From Apis mellifera (Eukaryota; Arthropoda; Insecta; Hymenoptera; Apidae): a stretch of DNA of 64,000 bases. Below are positions 1 to 11,967 of this stretch, one piece after another; within the stretch, counting starts at the first letter, position 1; each line of letters starts with the position of its first letter. The stretch spans positions 7,985,001-8,049,000 of the forward strand of contig NC_037638.1 in the NCBI RefSeq assembly GCF_003254395.2, given 5' to 3'. Made by a program: the position numbers and the translations under genes. Under the pieces are notes generated by a model, which saw nothing but the letters and a program-made list of their open reading frames with translations, did not search any database and was not told the origin of the DNA.

Positions 1-1176
1 TTTGGAAACAATCGATGTAAATTTATATTTACTGTATTACATTTAATAACTAGAAAACTTTTAGTAGTAAAAAAATTGAAAACTTTTTGCAATTTTGCCT
101 TGTAAAATTGGAAAAGTAATTAATAACATGTATAGATCTATATATACATATTTCAAAGGTTTCCTTCATTTCTTTTTTATTATCTTATTATCGATTAAGT
201 TCCTTTACTAGTTATAAACTTGCACGGAACGAATTATTATCTAATTTAAAATTTTTTATATATTTTTGGCTTATTAATTTATAGAAAAAAAATCGAACTG
301 CGGTCCATCCGCCTAGTTTTTTTTTTTTTCTATCACGCGTTACATACAGATGAAATTACTGTCGCTCGATGCCCTATCGATTTTCTTTCGGTATTTACGT
401 CAGCTATTCCTTTGTCGGTATGCGTATCACGCCGCGCTTAGTAATTATTATCACCACATCGTTTATCAACCGTTGGAGAATAAAATTCGCTCCGCTGATG
501 GTACTTTTTCGTTCGCTTATTTGCACGACTTAATAAATCGGTCGAGCCAATCCTGACCACGGTCAATGTGGTTGCACCATATCGTACGTAGTTGCCTTTT
601 TACGTATACGTATCTCGTACACATACCTACAGGTATGCATGTGTATATATCCGTAGCGAGTAGTCGGTTGGAGTAACAAAGATAACTAGTCAATGTGCAC
701 AGAAAGAAGAGAGAGGACTTGGATTGCGTATTGCATGCACTCGTATTAGGTTAATCTCTGTATTAAGTGCACTTGTACTTAATATAAGTTTAAATACGTA
801 GTACGAAGTTATTATTATTATTTTTTTTTTAATACTTTTTTTCTTTTCTATTTTTAATTTTTGATTTATTTTTATATTTGAATTATATTATAAATATTAA
901 CGCGATATCGATCGTATTTAATATTGATAAAATTGATATTATTATACATAATTTGAAATAATTCTTGATGTTATAAAATTATAATGATAAAAAAATTATA
1001 ATGATAAAAATCAAATGAAAAGGGGGGATAGAGTGATTAATGTCTTTGAAGTTATTGATCTTTTTTCCTTTTTTATTTTTATATTAATATTATTAATATT
1101 ATATGAGTAAGTAATGATATATGAATATGACGATTTTAAATTTCTTTTTTAGAAATGCTATAGATATATATTAATG

Positions 1177-1210
<34 letters not shown>

Positions 1211-4200
1211 TTGATAGATAAATAATATTTATGTATACATATTTAATTTTTTCTTATGACGTTTATATATATTTTTTTCTTATTTTTTTAAATTCATTGT
1301 CGATATAGAATAAAACGTTTTTAAGTTTGTATAATTACAAAATTAAGAAACGGAAAACTGGTATGATTTAGATTTATGATAAACATAAACCATATTGTTT
1401 ACGTTTATCATAAACCCAAACTTGCGTGTACCATGATAATCCTTATCATATCTATTAGACTATAGTCTATGTTTTCTAAAATAATAAGAAACATTACATA
1501 CGAAATAGAGAATATTAGTTAAGAAATATGTTGTAATTACTTTTGACATCATTCAAAGGTTAATATAAATAAAATTTATCTAAAATATTTATTCATTATG
1601 GATTTTTAATTTTTACTTGAATGAATATTCATTATAAATGAAAGAATAAGACGAATATTAAAAAATTAATTAATTTTTCCGGCTACTTATCATTGATTTT
1701 TAAAATATACAAAATAAAAAACAATATAATGAACCGAAGAAAATTTACATCGAAATCTTAAATAATTCAAAATATTTAATAAATTATTGAAATTTTAAAT
1801 ATCTATTTTTTATAGGAATAACTATATAGATATAAATATACAAGTGTCTGTTTATTTTTTTATTCGTTTACTTATATATTTATTGAAAGATATATACATT
1901 AATTTTCAAAATTTTATTAAATTATTATTTAAAATAAGTTTTGTAAACTATTTTTGATGGAAAAAATATTTTTATATATAAAATTTTCTTTTTAAAACGA
2001 TTCATCAAATATTATTCATTTTATTAAAAAATTTTGATATTTTTAAATATACTGATTTTTGGACCATACAGCAAATATTTGATAAGAAACTGGAATTCGT
2101 ACAAAAACTTTTTTGCGATCACGGTTAATTATAGAATTGGGTAAAGTGAGATAACGTGTTTTATTGAGTTGGCCCGATACGTTTTCTTACAAAATCATAG
2201 TAGAGTTAAATTTAATTGAAGAAAATGGTTCACGATCTTTTTAGAACAGATAATATTATATAATTCAAATAAAAATTTTATTGTATATTATTAAATGAAT
2301 TCTTATTATATATTCATTATATATTCACTAATGTAATTAAATTCTCATTGATAAATATGATATAGTAATAAAAATAATTTTAGAATATTTATAATATTAC
2401 TTCAAGACTTTAAACAATTTTTAATCAGGTATTTATTTGGAATATTTTAACAGATTTTAGAATAACATGATTAAATTAAAATAGAAAGAATAATGAAAAA
2501 TTGAAATAATCGTATCAAATGAAATTTTCAATAATTTGTAATAAAAATTTAATTATATATTGCGATTCTCACCAGTAGATTTTATCCATAGATGTAATTT
2601 CTACGATGCATGTTTAGAATAAAAAAATAATTAGCCGCGTATATGATTCCAATTTTTCCGTCTGAATAAATTTTATTATAAAATAATAATAATGCTGTTC
2701 TTCTAGTTTGTAAATAAAAAAAAAAAATCACGATGACGCGTCCCGTCATTGCACTGCAAAATCTCAGCACTTGGCTGGCCTCGTCTAGGAATGGACTTAA
2801 CACTTGCTGCAACTGTGCATATTTGAAAATCTCGTTATCTGTCTGTACTTGCGGCCTTAAGGGTTAAGTCGGTTGAACATGCCCTGATATTGATTCCCAT
2901 ATTTTTCACGTATCCCTCATGTGAAAAATCATTAAATAAAAAAAAATGCTGTTATTAAAATAGATTGACGAAAAAATATTTTTCAAATGTTCATATCTTA
3001 TTTTTAAAAAATCAAAATTAATAATTAAAATGAAATTATCGTACAAGATAAATATAATATTTTTAACTTAATCGAGTTTTATGGTGTTCTCTTGCCATTA
3101 CAATGATGTTCTTTTTTTTTTTTTTTTTTTTTTTTGAATCCTTTGAATTTTTATCTTACCACGGCAGACAGTTAAACTACGAAAATGGTCTGTACAATCT
3201 TGAAACGCCTTCCAGTTCTGGAGCTTGCCAGCAGACAACAATGGTTTCTCTGTTGACCTCTTACGCTCCACATACCCACTGTGCACCGCAAATTCATATT
3301 ACATGCACATGTGTATGTGAGTATTACTCATGGATAAAGTCAAAGGGACCAACCTCAGACGGGAATAATGCCTCTGTCTGACGCTTTTCCTTCTTTCTTC
3401 TCTCTCTCTCTCTCTCTCTCTCTCGTATCTAATGATGTAGTTTGATAATCTCATCTTCGAGTAAAAAAAAAAAAAAATCAATTTTGTATATCTATATATA
3501 ATAATTTCTTTTTATTTATGAATAATTTTATTGTGTTTCTATCCAATTCCAGTAAAATGACATAGCTGAGTACAAAAAAAGGTTTGTAAAAAGATTATAA
3601 AAACGATCATAAAACTACCAAATTTTTTCAAAGTCGATACCACCTCGGTACCATTCAAACATTCAGAGATTAGCTTTCAAGTTCATTTCCGTGTATTCAG
3701 CTGACCCATTGATCCTTTGCAAAAAAGATATTTATCCCTATAGATCGCAACTACCTGAATTTTTAACTATAGAATATGAAACGAACATTCAGTTGCTTCT
3801 TTATTCGTTGATCTTCAATGATATCTTCAATGGTACAAAATTCTTCAAAAGGAAGATTTAAACGGATCGTAATGCGTTCATTTCTCTAAAATTTATTACG
3901 GAGAAAAATATTATTTAACTTTTCTTATCCTTTAGAATCCTTTAGAATAGTTTCTGAATTTCAATAAATTTTTCATTTCACTTTTTTCGTTCGATTCAAT
4001 CCTCTTCAATCCTCTTCGAATTTCGACGAATGAATGAAAAAATTTAATTTTTGCAATAAAAATTTATATTTATTTGAAAAAACACATTTCAAATCCGATA
4101 TTATTTAAATTGAAAAAACAAAATAGAATATATAACGTAATATATAAAGTATAAAATATTCTTTTTTATGAAGTGATATGAAAATATCTATCAGTAATTG

Positions 4201-7200
4201 ATAGTTGCAATCAAAATTAAACAGTTGATCGACTTGCATAGTTTCACGCATCAAGGCACTTACATTCCAATCGTCATTAATATAAATTATCATTGTTTTT
4301 GTGGCAAGTGTTACACTAGTTAATTAACGGTTTGATGTATATACATTTAAAGAAGAGTATCGATATTCTAATTAATTCGTCCGAATAATTTATATCATTT
4401 TTGAATGTTGTTTAAACATTTTTGATTCCGCATAAAAATCAACTACACATACATATGTATAGTTTTATTTTGATTAAAAGAAAAAAGTTATTGTGGAAAG
4501 TTTGATCAGAATTCTAGAATCTGTTTTGTTATATTTAACCATTATTTTATTATTTATCTTAATAATTTCTTTCAAATGTATTTATTTCTGTTTAAGAAGA
4601 ATTTTTTCTACATAATTATATAATATATTTATTGATGATTATGAAAAATTTTGTCAACACAATTATGTTTTCCTCTTTTTTTTATTTTTTTATTTCTTCG
4701 TTGAAATAAATATTTTTCATTTTGCGAATACAATCCATTTTTTTTAACAAATTTAAATATAATAGATGAAAAACTATCACAAATACAATCGAATACAAAT
4801 TTGTCGAGCTCACGTTTTATTTCTGACTAGTGCTATCTACGGATAATGTTGCGTCATATTACGAAATAATACAAGTATAATTAAATAATCTTCGTTTGTA
4901 TTAGTCACAAATACCTGACTGTATCCGTATATACGTTGTACCAAATTGCAATTTATCATACATTTATTGCATGTTGACTTGCATAAAGTGTCGTGCCAAT
5001 CAATATAACATTTAGTTATTCAATACTTTATTTTTAACAACTTTGATAAATGTAGTTTACTATTTTATTATTATTATTATTCATACATTTAAAAGAATTT
5101 TTAACTCAAACCAGTAAACTCTTTAATTTATTTTAAAACGTGTACTGGGTGTAAATTAGATGGCATCATTTTAAAACAAATATTTTTGCAAATATTCATT
5201 TGAAAAAAAAAACAGATCTTGTATTAAGAAATAATAATTTCAAACTTTCTACAAAATCAATTGCATATATTTTCTATTTATCATAATAAATTAAACAAGA
5301 TATTTATTCTTATCACATTATCAAACTAAAATATATTTGCATTTATAGAATTTTAATCCAACTTCCTTAAGGATCTCATATGAGATTGATAATATAATAT
5401 TATTAAAAATATTTACAATAATATTTTCAATATACTTTTACTGTGATATTTTTAATCTGTTTTCTAAGACCGCACACAGATCAATATCTATAAATATTGA
5501 AAATATTATATCATGTCAATATACATGGGTGTTGGTATATTCATAGGACTTTAGACAGTTCTATCTTCGTCGTATTACTGTTGTTTCCGTCTCGCTTCAT
5601 CTAATGGAAAAAAACTTAAATTGTTTATAACTTAATAAATAAGCTTCAATCGACATTTTTACATATCATCGTTTGTGTTTGTCTTGACTTCTAAAATCGA
5701 TTCTCCAAAGGGTATCTTACGAATATATTAATATCATAATATATTGTGTCATACATTTACACATCAATATATATTCAATTTCAATTTCACAGCATATATA
5801 ATGTGCGAATTTCTTTATAGCTTTGTCATTTGCAAAATAAAAAAAAAGAAGTTTGTTTAACCATCGATATATTTCACCGATGAAAATTGTCCTCCTGTTT
5901 CTCCTCCCCAAATAAAAGATTAAATGATAAAAATAGAAAATCGATTTGAATCGGTACACATTTCGCGGGTATAGACAGCGATACGACGCTGCAAAGACTC
6001 GATATAAACGAAGAAGAGGAGTAGGAAGATGAGAAGAAGAGACTCATGCAGACTCAACGTGGCGCCCGTTGGCCTGTGCCTTACGTCACACAGCTAAATA
6101 TATGCCTGGCCGTTCCCAATCTCATTCCCATTCTCGTTCTTCATTTCATCCCGTGTGAGCTAATACGACAGCGGGCATCCTTACTCTGGCAAAGACATTC
6201 GCGAAATTGGCCCCCATTTTTTCCCCTCTTGTTTTGTTCCTCGCACTTCTGTAACCCGATCTCTTTTCCATCTTCTCGTTTATGTAACGATATCTTCTAA
6301 TTTGAGATTTTATACGTAATTATCATTTTTTATCTTCATTGATAAATTAAATTCGAAAACATTTGGAAAGGAATAATAAAGTGATATTGAAAGATAATGT
6401 ATATATAATATGCAAATAAATAGTTGGATTAGAATGATTCAGAAGATTGCAATTATAAAAATGTTTGTATAATTTTATTATTAAATATTTCTTACGTAAT
6501 GTTGTAATTAACAAATATTCAAATTGAAAAGTTCATTTCGAATTTAATATAATTGTAGTTAAAATTTAATTAAATGCAAATAATTAATCGTTGAAATTTA
6601 AGAACAAAACGCGGGCTTAATTAAGACTTACGATTACTGAGATATTAAAAGAAAGAAATCTAGAATAAAGAGAAGTCATGGCTTATACCAGTCCATTTCG
6701 GGGTTTGTTCTTGATCCTGTTAACATCTGTCGTCGACAGCTCCGTTTCCAGAAAAATTCTCGTATAACAGCTGCTGCTGGCAGCAATCTTTACGCTTATT
6801 TGCTCCTATTTTTTCCTCTGAAACCACTTTGCTCAAATATCTTCCTAACTAACTTATAATTGAAGCAATCGAATACAAAATGATTAATCTTTGAATTGAA
6901 TTCACATTAACGCATTATGAAACTTATATAATTCATTTCATTTTCAAATATATTTTAAAAAGAAATGCATTTATTTTAATTCATATCTAAATATCAAAAT
7001 TCGAATATTATATCATATCATTTATTTAATATTTCTATTATATGTTTTCTCTTTAAAATTTATTCATGTCTTCAATTTTGTATATTTTCAAGTATTATTC
7101 ATATCATTGTATTAAATTTTATCTTATTACGAGACGAAAAAAAAATTGAAGACAGTTTAATCGACGGTGTAAGAGAAATAAAATAAAAGGAGAAAAAAAA

Positions 7201-8135
7201 AAAAAAGAAGATAGGTCTCCGCAGTGCGTCTGATAGGCTTCGTTCAGAGGGAGGTTGGGAGACAGGGAGGTTTCCGAGGTTGGGTAGTTGGCTAGGGTGT
7301 CCAAACCCCACGTAAACGAACAGACGCACATAAATGCGCAGATAGTAGGTAGAGGCACCTATACAAGTCTGTTTCACGACCATTCGAAGAACGTCGTGCA
7401 GTTCCCCTGTTCTACCTAAACTTAGCCTTGGATATGTATACCGGGTGATTTAAAAAAAATTCAAAATTTTATTATTTTTATCCTTTTATTTTACGTTTGA
7501 TCGAAGAAATATATTTTTTCTTTTATTTTTTTTTCTTTTATTTATCTTTTCTTATTTTATATATTTTTTTTTATGAGTTTAATTATATATTTTATCTCTA
7601 GATTTATTTCAACATTGCATGATATACGCATAAAAAATTCTTTATTCAATTTTTTCCTCTTTTTTTTCTTTTACAAAAAACTTGTATGGATAAGGAAAAA
7701 AAAAAAGATAAGAAAAAAATATTATGATTTTATTTATGGTAATAGGATAGTTGTTGACACATACTCAAAGTAAAAAGAGAATTATATAATGTTGAAAATA
7801 AATAAAATGTTGTAGAAACGTAAACATAATATTAACGGATAGAGAACGGATTATGTATTAAAATTTGCACGACGTAAAATATTTTTAATTATAAAATCGT
7901 ACATGTAAGAGTAATCTCGATCGCGTATCAAAATCCATTCTTAGCACTCGAAATACCAAAATTAATCGCGCAAGATCAGCGTACGCGTATATCGACAAAC
8001 AAATGGCGTAACATCAGATCGTTGCATCCAGCAATCGTGGAACAGAGATAGATCCTAAAATAACCAAAGTACTCTATGAACCGTATTCAAAGCGATGAAT
8101 GAAACGGCCAAGATTCTCAAACGGTACGAATTTAC
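1..8135. other. A+T-rich gene-free region
   Basis: I see no exon here. The sequence is extremely A+T-rich, with poly-T and poly-A runs, a (TA)n tract at 1179-1208, 24 consecutive T at 3112-3135 and a (TC)n tract at 3399-3424. Short ORFs (for example 6046-6300 and 7099-7383) are of chance length and carry no recognisable domain. A cluster of small inverted repeats is at 1373-1469. Slightly more G+C-rich islands at about 5950-6290 and 7200-7440 hold nothing I can name. Confidence 0.6.
1373..1469. repeat. Cluster of three small inverted repeats
   Basis: A hairpin with 18-bp arms and one mismatch spans 1373-1414 with a 6-base loop. A 7-bp hairpin (atgataa/ttatcat) spans 1433-1449. A perfect 14-bp palindrome, tagactatagtcta, lies at 1456-1469. 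Confidence 0.75.
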
Positions 8136-8459
8136 TCAACTTTTCAATGAACCTTGACCTTTTCCGTTATACGACAGAACGTTTGCGCGTCGCGTATACA
8201 CGTATATACCTAAATATCTCCACTCCGGGGAATTACTCGATCGGGCATGGAATCTGAAGTGAAACGGAAGCGTGTAATCTTCTCGGCGCGTGTTTCGACT
8301 ACGTGTTTCATTTATACCCGACAAGGCGATCAGGTTGGAAGGCTCGAAGGAACGCCAACGCCATCGTAGACGCCGTCGCGTAACCACGGCACTTTTTCTC
8401 TCTGGTTTTTTTATAGAGCTCGACAAGACGTCCTTTCCGGTCGTTTTCCTAGTTGCTCG

Positions 8460-8540
8460 CAGCTGATAGGCAGCCAGAGATAGCGAGGCTCGTGCGAAGG
8501 CACCGGTAACAACCAGCTGAGTGGCGCCAGCCATCAGCTG
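8460..8540. promoter_or_regulatory. Cluster of three CAGCTG E-boxes
   Basis: Perfect CAGCTG hexamers lie at 8460-8465, 8514-8519 and 8535-8540. CAGCTG is the established AP-4 recognition sequence, also used by other bHLH dimers. By eye the hexamer occurs only about nine more times in the whole window (for example 6768, 9792, 13830, 14714), so three in 81 bp is a local cluster. The sequence is plain; binding by the AP-4 product is an inference. Confidence 0.5.
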
Positions 8541-8651
8541 TTGGTGACTCACGCGAGCCGACCGAGAGCGGCGCGTCGCCGACACACAACCGCACAATCC
8601 GCATGTCTCTCTCTCTCTCTCTCTCTCGCGGCTCTCTCACCAACACACAGC

Positions 8652-8663
8652 CGCGCGTGCGCG
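8652..8663 (-). promoter_or_regulatory. NRF1/Ewg-type palindromic site
   Basis: The minus strand reads CGCGCACGCGCG, an exact fit to the NRF1 (insect Ewg) consensus YGCGCAYGCGCR. This motif is known to be enriched at CpG-rich promoters of broadly expressed genes. It lies in the middle of the CpG-rich block and supports that block being a promoter. Confidence 0.4.
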
Positions 8664-8889
8664 AGAGCACCTAGCACCGACACACACGCGGAACGCGGAC
8701 GTGGCACCAGATTCGAACATCCGTGTGCGCGTATATAGGCGCAATTCCGCGGCGTATTTAGCTGTGTTTTTTCGCGCGCGCACTCGCGCGCCCGCGTCTG
8801 CACGTATGCCGCGTGAAAACATTCGCACGCCTCCGTGCCTATGTTCTTCTCGTTTCGAACGATCAACGGGAGACTGGACGTATCTTTGA

Positions 8890-8915
8890 TCATGTATTTC
8901 TTTTATCTTTACGCG

Positions 8916-8950
<35 letters not shown>

Positions 8951-9615
8951 GATAGTCGAATTTGATTTTTCTACGTATTTTTTTAACGTTACGTATTTAT
9001 ACATATACACATACGTTGAAAATATTGAATTATTAATTCGAAGTTTTCAAAATATTAGCTCAATAATGATAATATAGTAATATTAGTCAATACGTGTATA
9101 ATCTCTTATATAATAATTGCAAAACAAATTCTATCGAAATTTTTGAAATTCAATCCCATGATTTCTCACGCAAATTTTCTGCTGACATTCTTCTGACCGA
9201 TCCACCATCCGCTCTACGCGAATAATCTTTCGAAAAAAGTCATTCAATTTCAACGTCGCCACTATTATCTGATACGATAACGTTTGTTCAACGAACATAT
9301 ATGGTACGATAAACTCGAGTTTCATAGAAAATATATCGTCAACTTGAAATCGGAGTAGCGACGTAATCTTGTTAACTTACAAAAAAAAAAAAAGAACGTC
9401 ATAGATTATTTTCAGGTAGATCGTACAAGAGCGACAAACGATTCCTTCGTTCAGGGACCGACATTCTTTTCGGATGACGATAGCGACGATGGTGTTCTAA
9501 GCTTTAAGCAGCGTGGGCGATGCGGGTCTGAAATTTTCGTATCTATTAGCAACGGCTCGTTAACCGGATGAATCTTCTTTTGAAAGAACAATACACGTAC
9601 ATATGTACATGTGTG

Positions 9616-9648
<33 letters not shown>

Positions 9649-11642
9649 GTAGATCTACGATGAAAAGGAAGGTAGCCACCTACTTAGTCGACCTACTTCT
9701 ACGGGACTGATCCGAGAGAACTCAGCGGGTATCCGACGAACGAGCTGACGTCACAGCAGCCAACCATCCAGCCAGTAAGCCGTCGGCGTACCAGCTGATC
9801 TAATGTAACCACTCGATGGGAGAGTACCATGTGGAATTCCGCAGCATGGACCACGTGTTATTATTCCATATCCTGTAGGAAGTCCAATGACTTCATCAGG
9901 CGTTGATCAATAATAGCACTCGTTCATATATTCTCTCGAGCTTTACGATTCATACGCATATAAAACATTTTTTTCCATTTGTAGATTATTCTTATGCAAT
10001 TCTTACATCTCGTGTAATTTATATATTCTTCAATTATTTTCGTTTCAATTATTCCGTGACAATTGTACCAATGATGTAAATGAGATATACCGAGTATCGA
10101 GATAAGATCGTGTTCTGATTTTACGAATCTTTTTTTATTTTTATAAAATTATCGTTTCGTTACGTTATGCGTATGGTATGTGCACCCACACAGTTTTCTT
10201 TATATTACACGTATATACATATGGATATATTCCACTTCTATTATCGGCACGCGCTGAACGAATGTTTCAGAGAGCAGGGCACAAGGTCACGGTCTTTCCC
10301 TGCTGACTCATCTCACATCCGCCATTCCAATCTTTTCCCTCTTTTCTCTTTCTCTCTATCGTCTCCGCCACGTCTCCGTGTAATTTTACCAGATGTTTCC
10401 TAGCGGAGGCTGCATCGCTTATTTCACTCGTCCTTCTTTTCCACCGTTCTTCTGCCACCGTTTCTTCAGAGAAACTGGCCATCTCCTTCGTTTACTATAC
10501 GGCAATGGTACATCGTTTCGTTCAATTGTTATTTTTTCCCCGAATGTGTATCTCCCTTTCATTAATAATTCATGAATTTGATAAACGAAATCAAAGACAT
10601 TTATTTATATCTCTTCTCATTTCAAACTTTTGTAAGAATAGAGTTGGATAAACGGAACTCTTCTAACAATTATTCCTTGTCACACTTAAGTAAATGAAAA
10701 AGATTATAATTTATTATATAAATGCAAATTATGTTTATTTTTATGCAGATATAAAAAAATTCTCAGCCAACATTGTCTCGGATATCTACAATCTCGTTTA
10801 ATTATTTTTCTTGTACACCTATTGTTGGAAAAACATTGAAAAAAAAAAAGAATATTTTAATCTCGGCAAATCATTGCGAAACATGAAACGTTGACATTGA
10901 AACACACGCACACACACGCACACACGTGTGTGTATAGAAATTTTCGTAACACGTAGGCTTGTAAAAAGAATTTAAAAAAGAAAGAGATTGTGCAAGGAGA
11001 CATAGGAGGAATAATTTTACGTGGCGTGGCATTGCGTGCAGGCTTAGCAGAACCTTTGAAACTGTAACCACAGAGCGACAATGACGTCTCGCTTCATTGA
11101 CCGCGAATTTAACTGTCGATAAATCCGTGGCTTCTATGTAGTTGAAACAACGTGATACAAACTGGTAGACGCTTTCAATTTTCTTAAAAGCCCTTGGATC
11201 CAGACAGACAGCCGTTTTTTCTTTCTTTTTTTTTCTTTTTTTTTTTTTTTTTTTTATATATATATTTCCGTCTGCGCGTCGGTTTCTGCGCGGTGTATCT
11301 CACTTTGGTATCTACTTGGTAAATCAAATATTCAGAGCCACCACAAAACTCGGCGAAACGTCATATGGGGCGCATACAGAGAAAGATGTACACGCCGGTG
11401 TCGGTGTCAGCGTCCTCTTTGATTTTCTATCTCTTTGGTTGCCACGCCAAAACGTTTTTTTTTTTTTTTTTTTTCGACAGAGAGAGATTGCAACCGACGC
11501 TTGTTGCGCGCCATCAAACGAACGTGTTCATTACAATAGTTCGCATAGAATGACAGATTTTCCAGCCAACCTGTCGTTACCCTTTATCCCCGTATTATGT
11601 ATATCAATTTCTACATATATTATATAATTAATATTTTTGCAG
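8890..11642. other. Noncoding region before the AP-4 exon (probable upstream intron)
   Basis: This stretch is A+T-rich apart from the CRE patch at 9660-9860. It contains (TA)n tracts at 8920-8946 and 9614-9649 and long T runs at 11221-11257 and 11455-11474. No coding exon is visible. If transcription begins in the CpG block at 8.1-8.9 kb, this is the first intron. Confidence 0.5.
9660..9860. promoter_or_regulatory. Possible regulatory patch with CRE and E-boxes
   Basis: A perfect CRE/CREB palindrome TGACGTCA is at 9746-9753, followed by CAGCTG at 9792-9797 and CACGTG at 9852-9857. The patch is less A+T-rich than its surroundings and directly follows a (TA)n tract. A donor-like gtaagc occurs at 9776-9781, so a 5' untranslated exon is conceivable. 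Function is inferred from motif content only. Confidence 0.28.
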
Positions 11643-11967
11643 AAGCATCGGAACAGTGGAGGAGGGCTCGGTGGCCACGAGCGTGACGATCGCCGAGGTC
11701 GTTGATTCGCAAGAGCAACAGCAACAGCAATCGAAGAGCAACGGCGCAGTATCTCGCCGTGTTGCTGGTCAAAACGTTGCGTTGAGCAACGGAAATAGTA
11801 CCAGCAACGTCGGCCGTGTGACACCGCGAAGCCACATGGAGCAGGAGAAGCGTATGCGGCGAGAAATCGCCAACAGCAATGAACGACGTCGGATGCAGAG
11901 TATTAACGCCGGTTTCCAATCGCTGAGGACGTTGCTGCCGCACCACGAGGGCGAGAAACTTTCTAAG
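11643..11967 (+). CDS. crp: Internal exon of transcription factor AP-4 (TFAP4/cropped), basic helix-loop-helix region
   Basis: This exon encodes 108 full codons of a nuclear bHLH-leucine-zipper transcription factor that, as known for the AP-4 family, binds the E-box CAGCTG as a dimer. Counting the first complete codon (11644) as residue 1, a poly-Gln run sits at 25-29 and a Ser/Asn-rich linker follows to about 63. The basic region runs about 66-83 and contains NSNERRR with the DNA-contacting Glu80 and Arg81-83. Helix 1 is about 84-98, the loop (PHHEGE) 99-104, and helix 2 starts at 105-108. The segment NSNERRRMQSINAGFQSL matches vertebrate TFAP4 as I know it. The acceptor is tttttgcag before 11643 and the donor is AAG|gtaagt at 11968. 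The incoming intron is phase 2 and the outgoing one phase 0. The cut after EKLSK is where I recall the vertebrate gene also being split (from memory). The reading frame stays open into the intron as far as 12084, but the donor is strong, so I end the exon there. The start codon exon and the zipper exons are not identified in this window. Confidence 0.94.

Larger units (their letters stand above)
8136..8889. promoter_or_regulatory. CpG-rich promoter-like block upstream of the AP-4 exon
   Basis: This is the most G+C- and CpG-rich stretch in the first 13 kb, set between A+T-rich flanks about 2.8 kb before the AP-4 exon. It contains three CAGCTG boxes, a perfect NRF1/Ewg-type site, a (CT)n tract at 8605-8627, a TATA-like tatata near 8730 on the + strand, and alternating GC strings at 8771-8793. 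Long ORFs on both strands here (for example 8136-8597 minus) look like by-products of few stop codons in CpG-rich DNA. Promoter function and orientation are inferred; no transcript evidence is available. Confidence 0.42.

Noticed and set aside
8136..8597. 153-codon ORF on the minus strand
   Set aside because: It is confined to the CpG-rich block where stops are rare. The Arg/Ser-rich product has no recognisable domain, and promoter motifs explain the composition better.
9829..9907. Possible AP-4 start exon at ATG 9830 (MWNSAAWTTCYYS)
   Set aside because: No good donor precedes the stop, and the peptide does not resemble any AP-4 N-terminus that I know.
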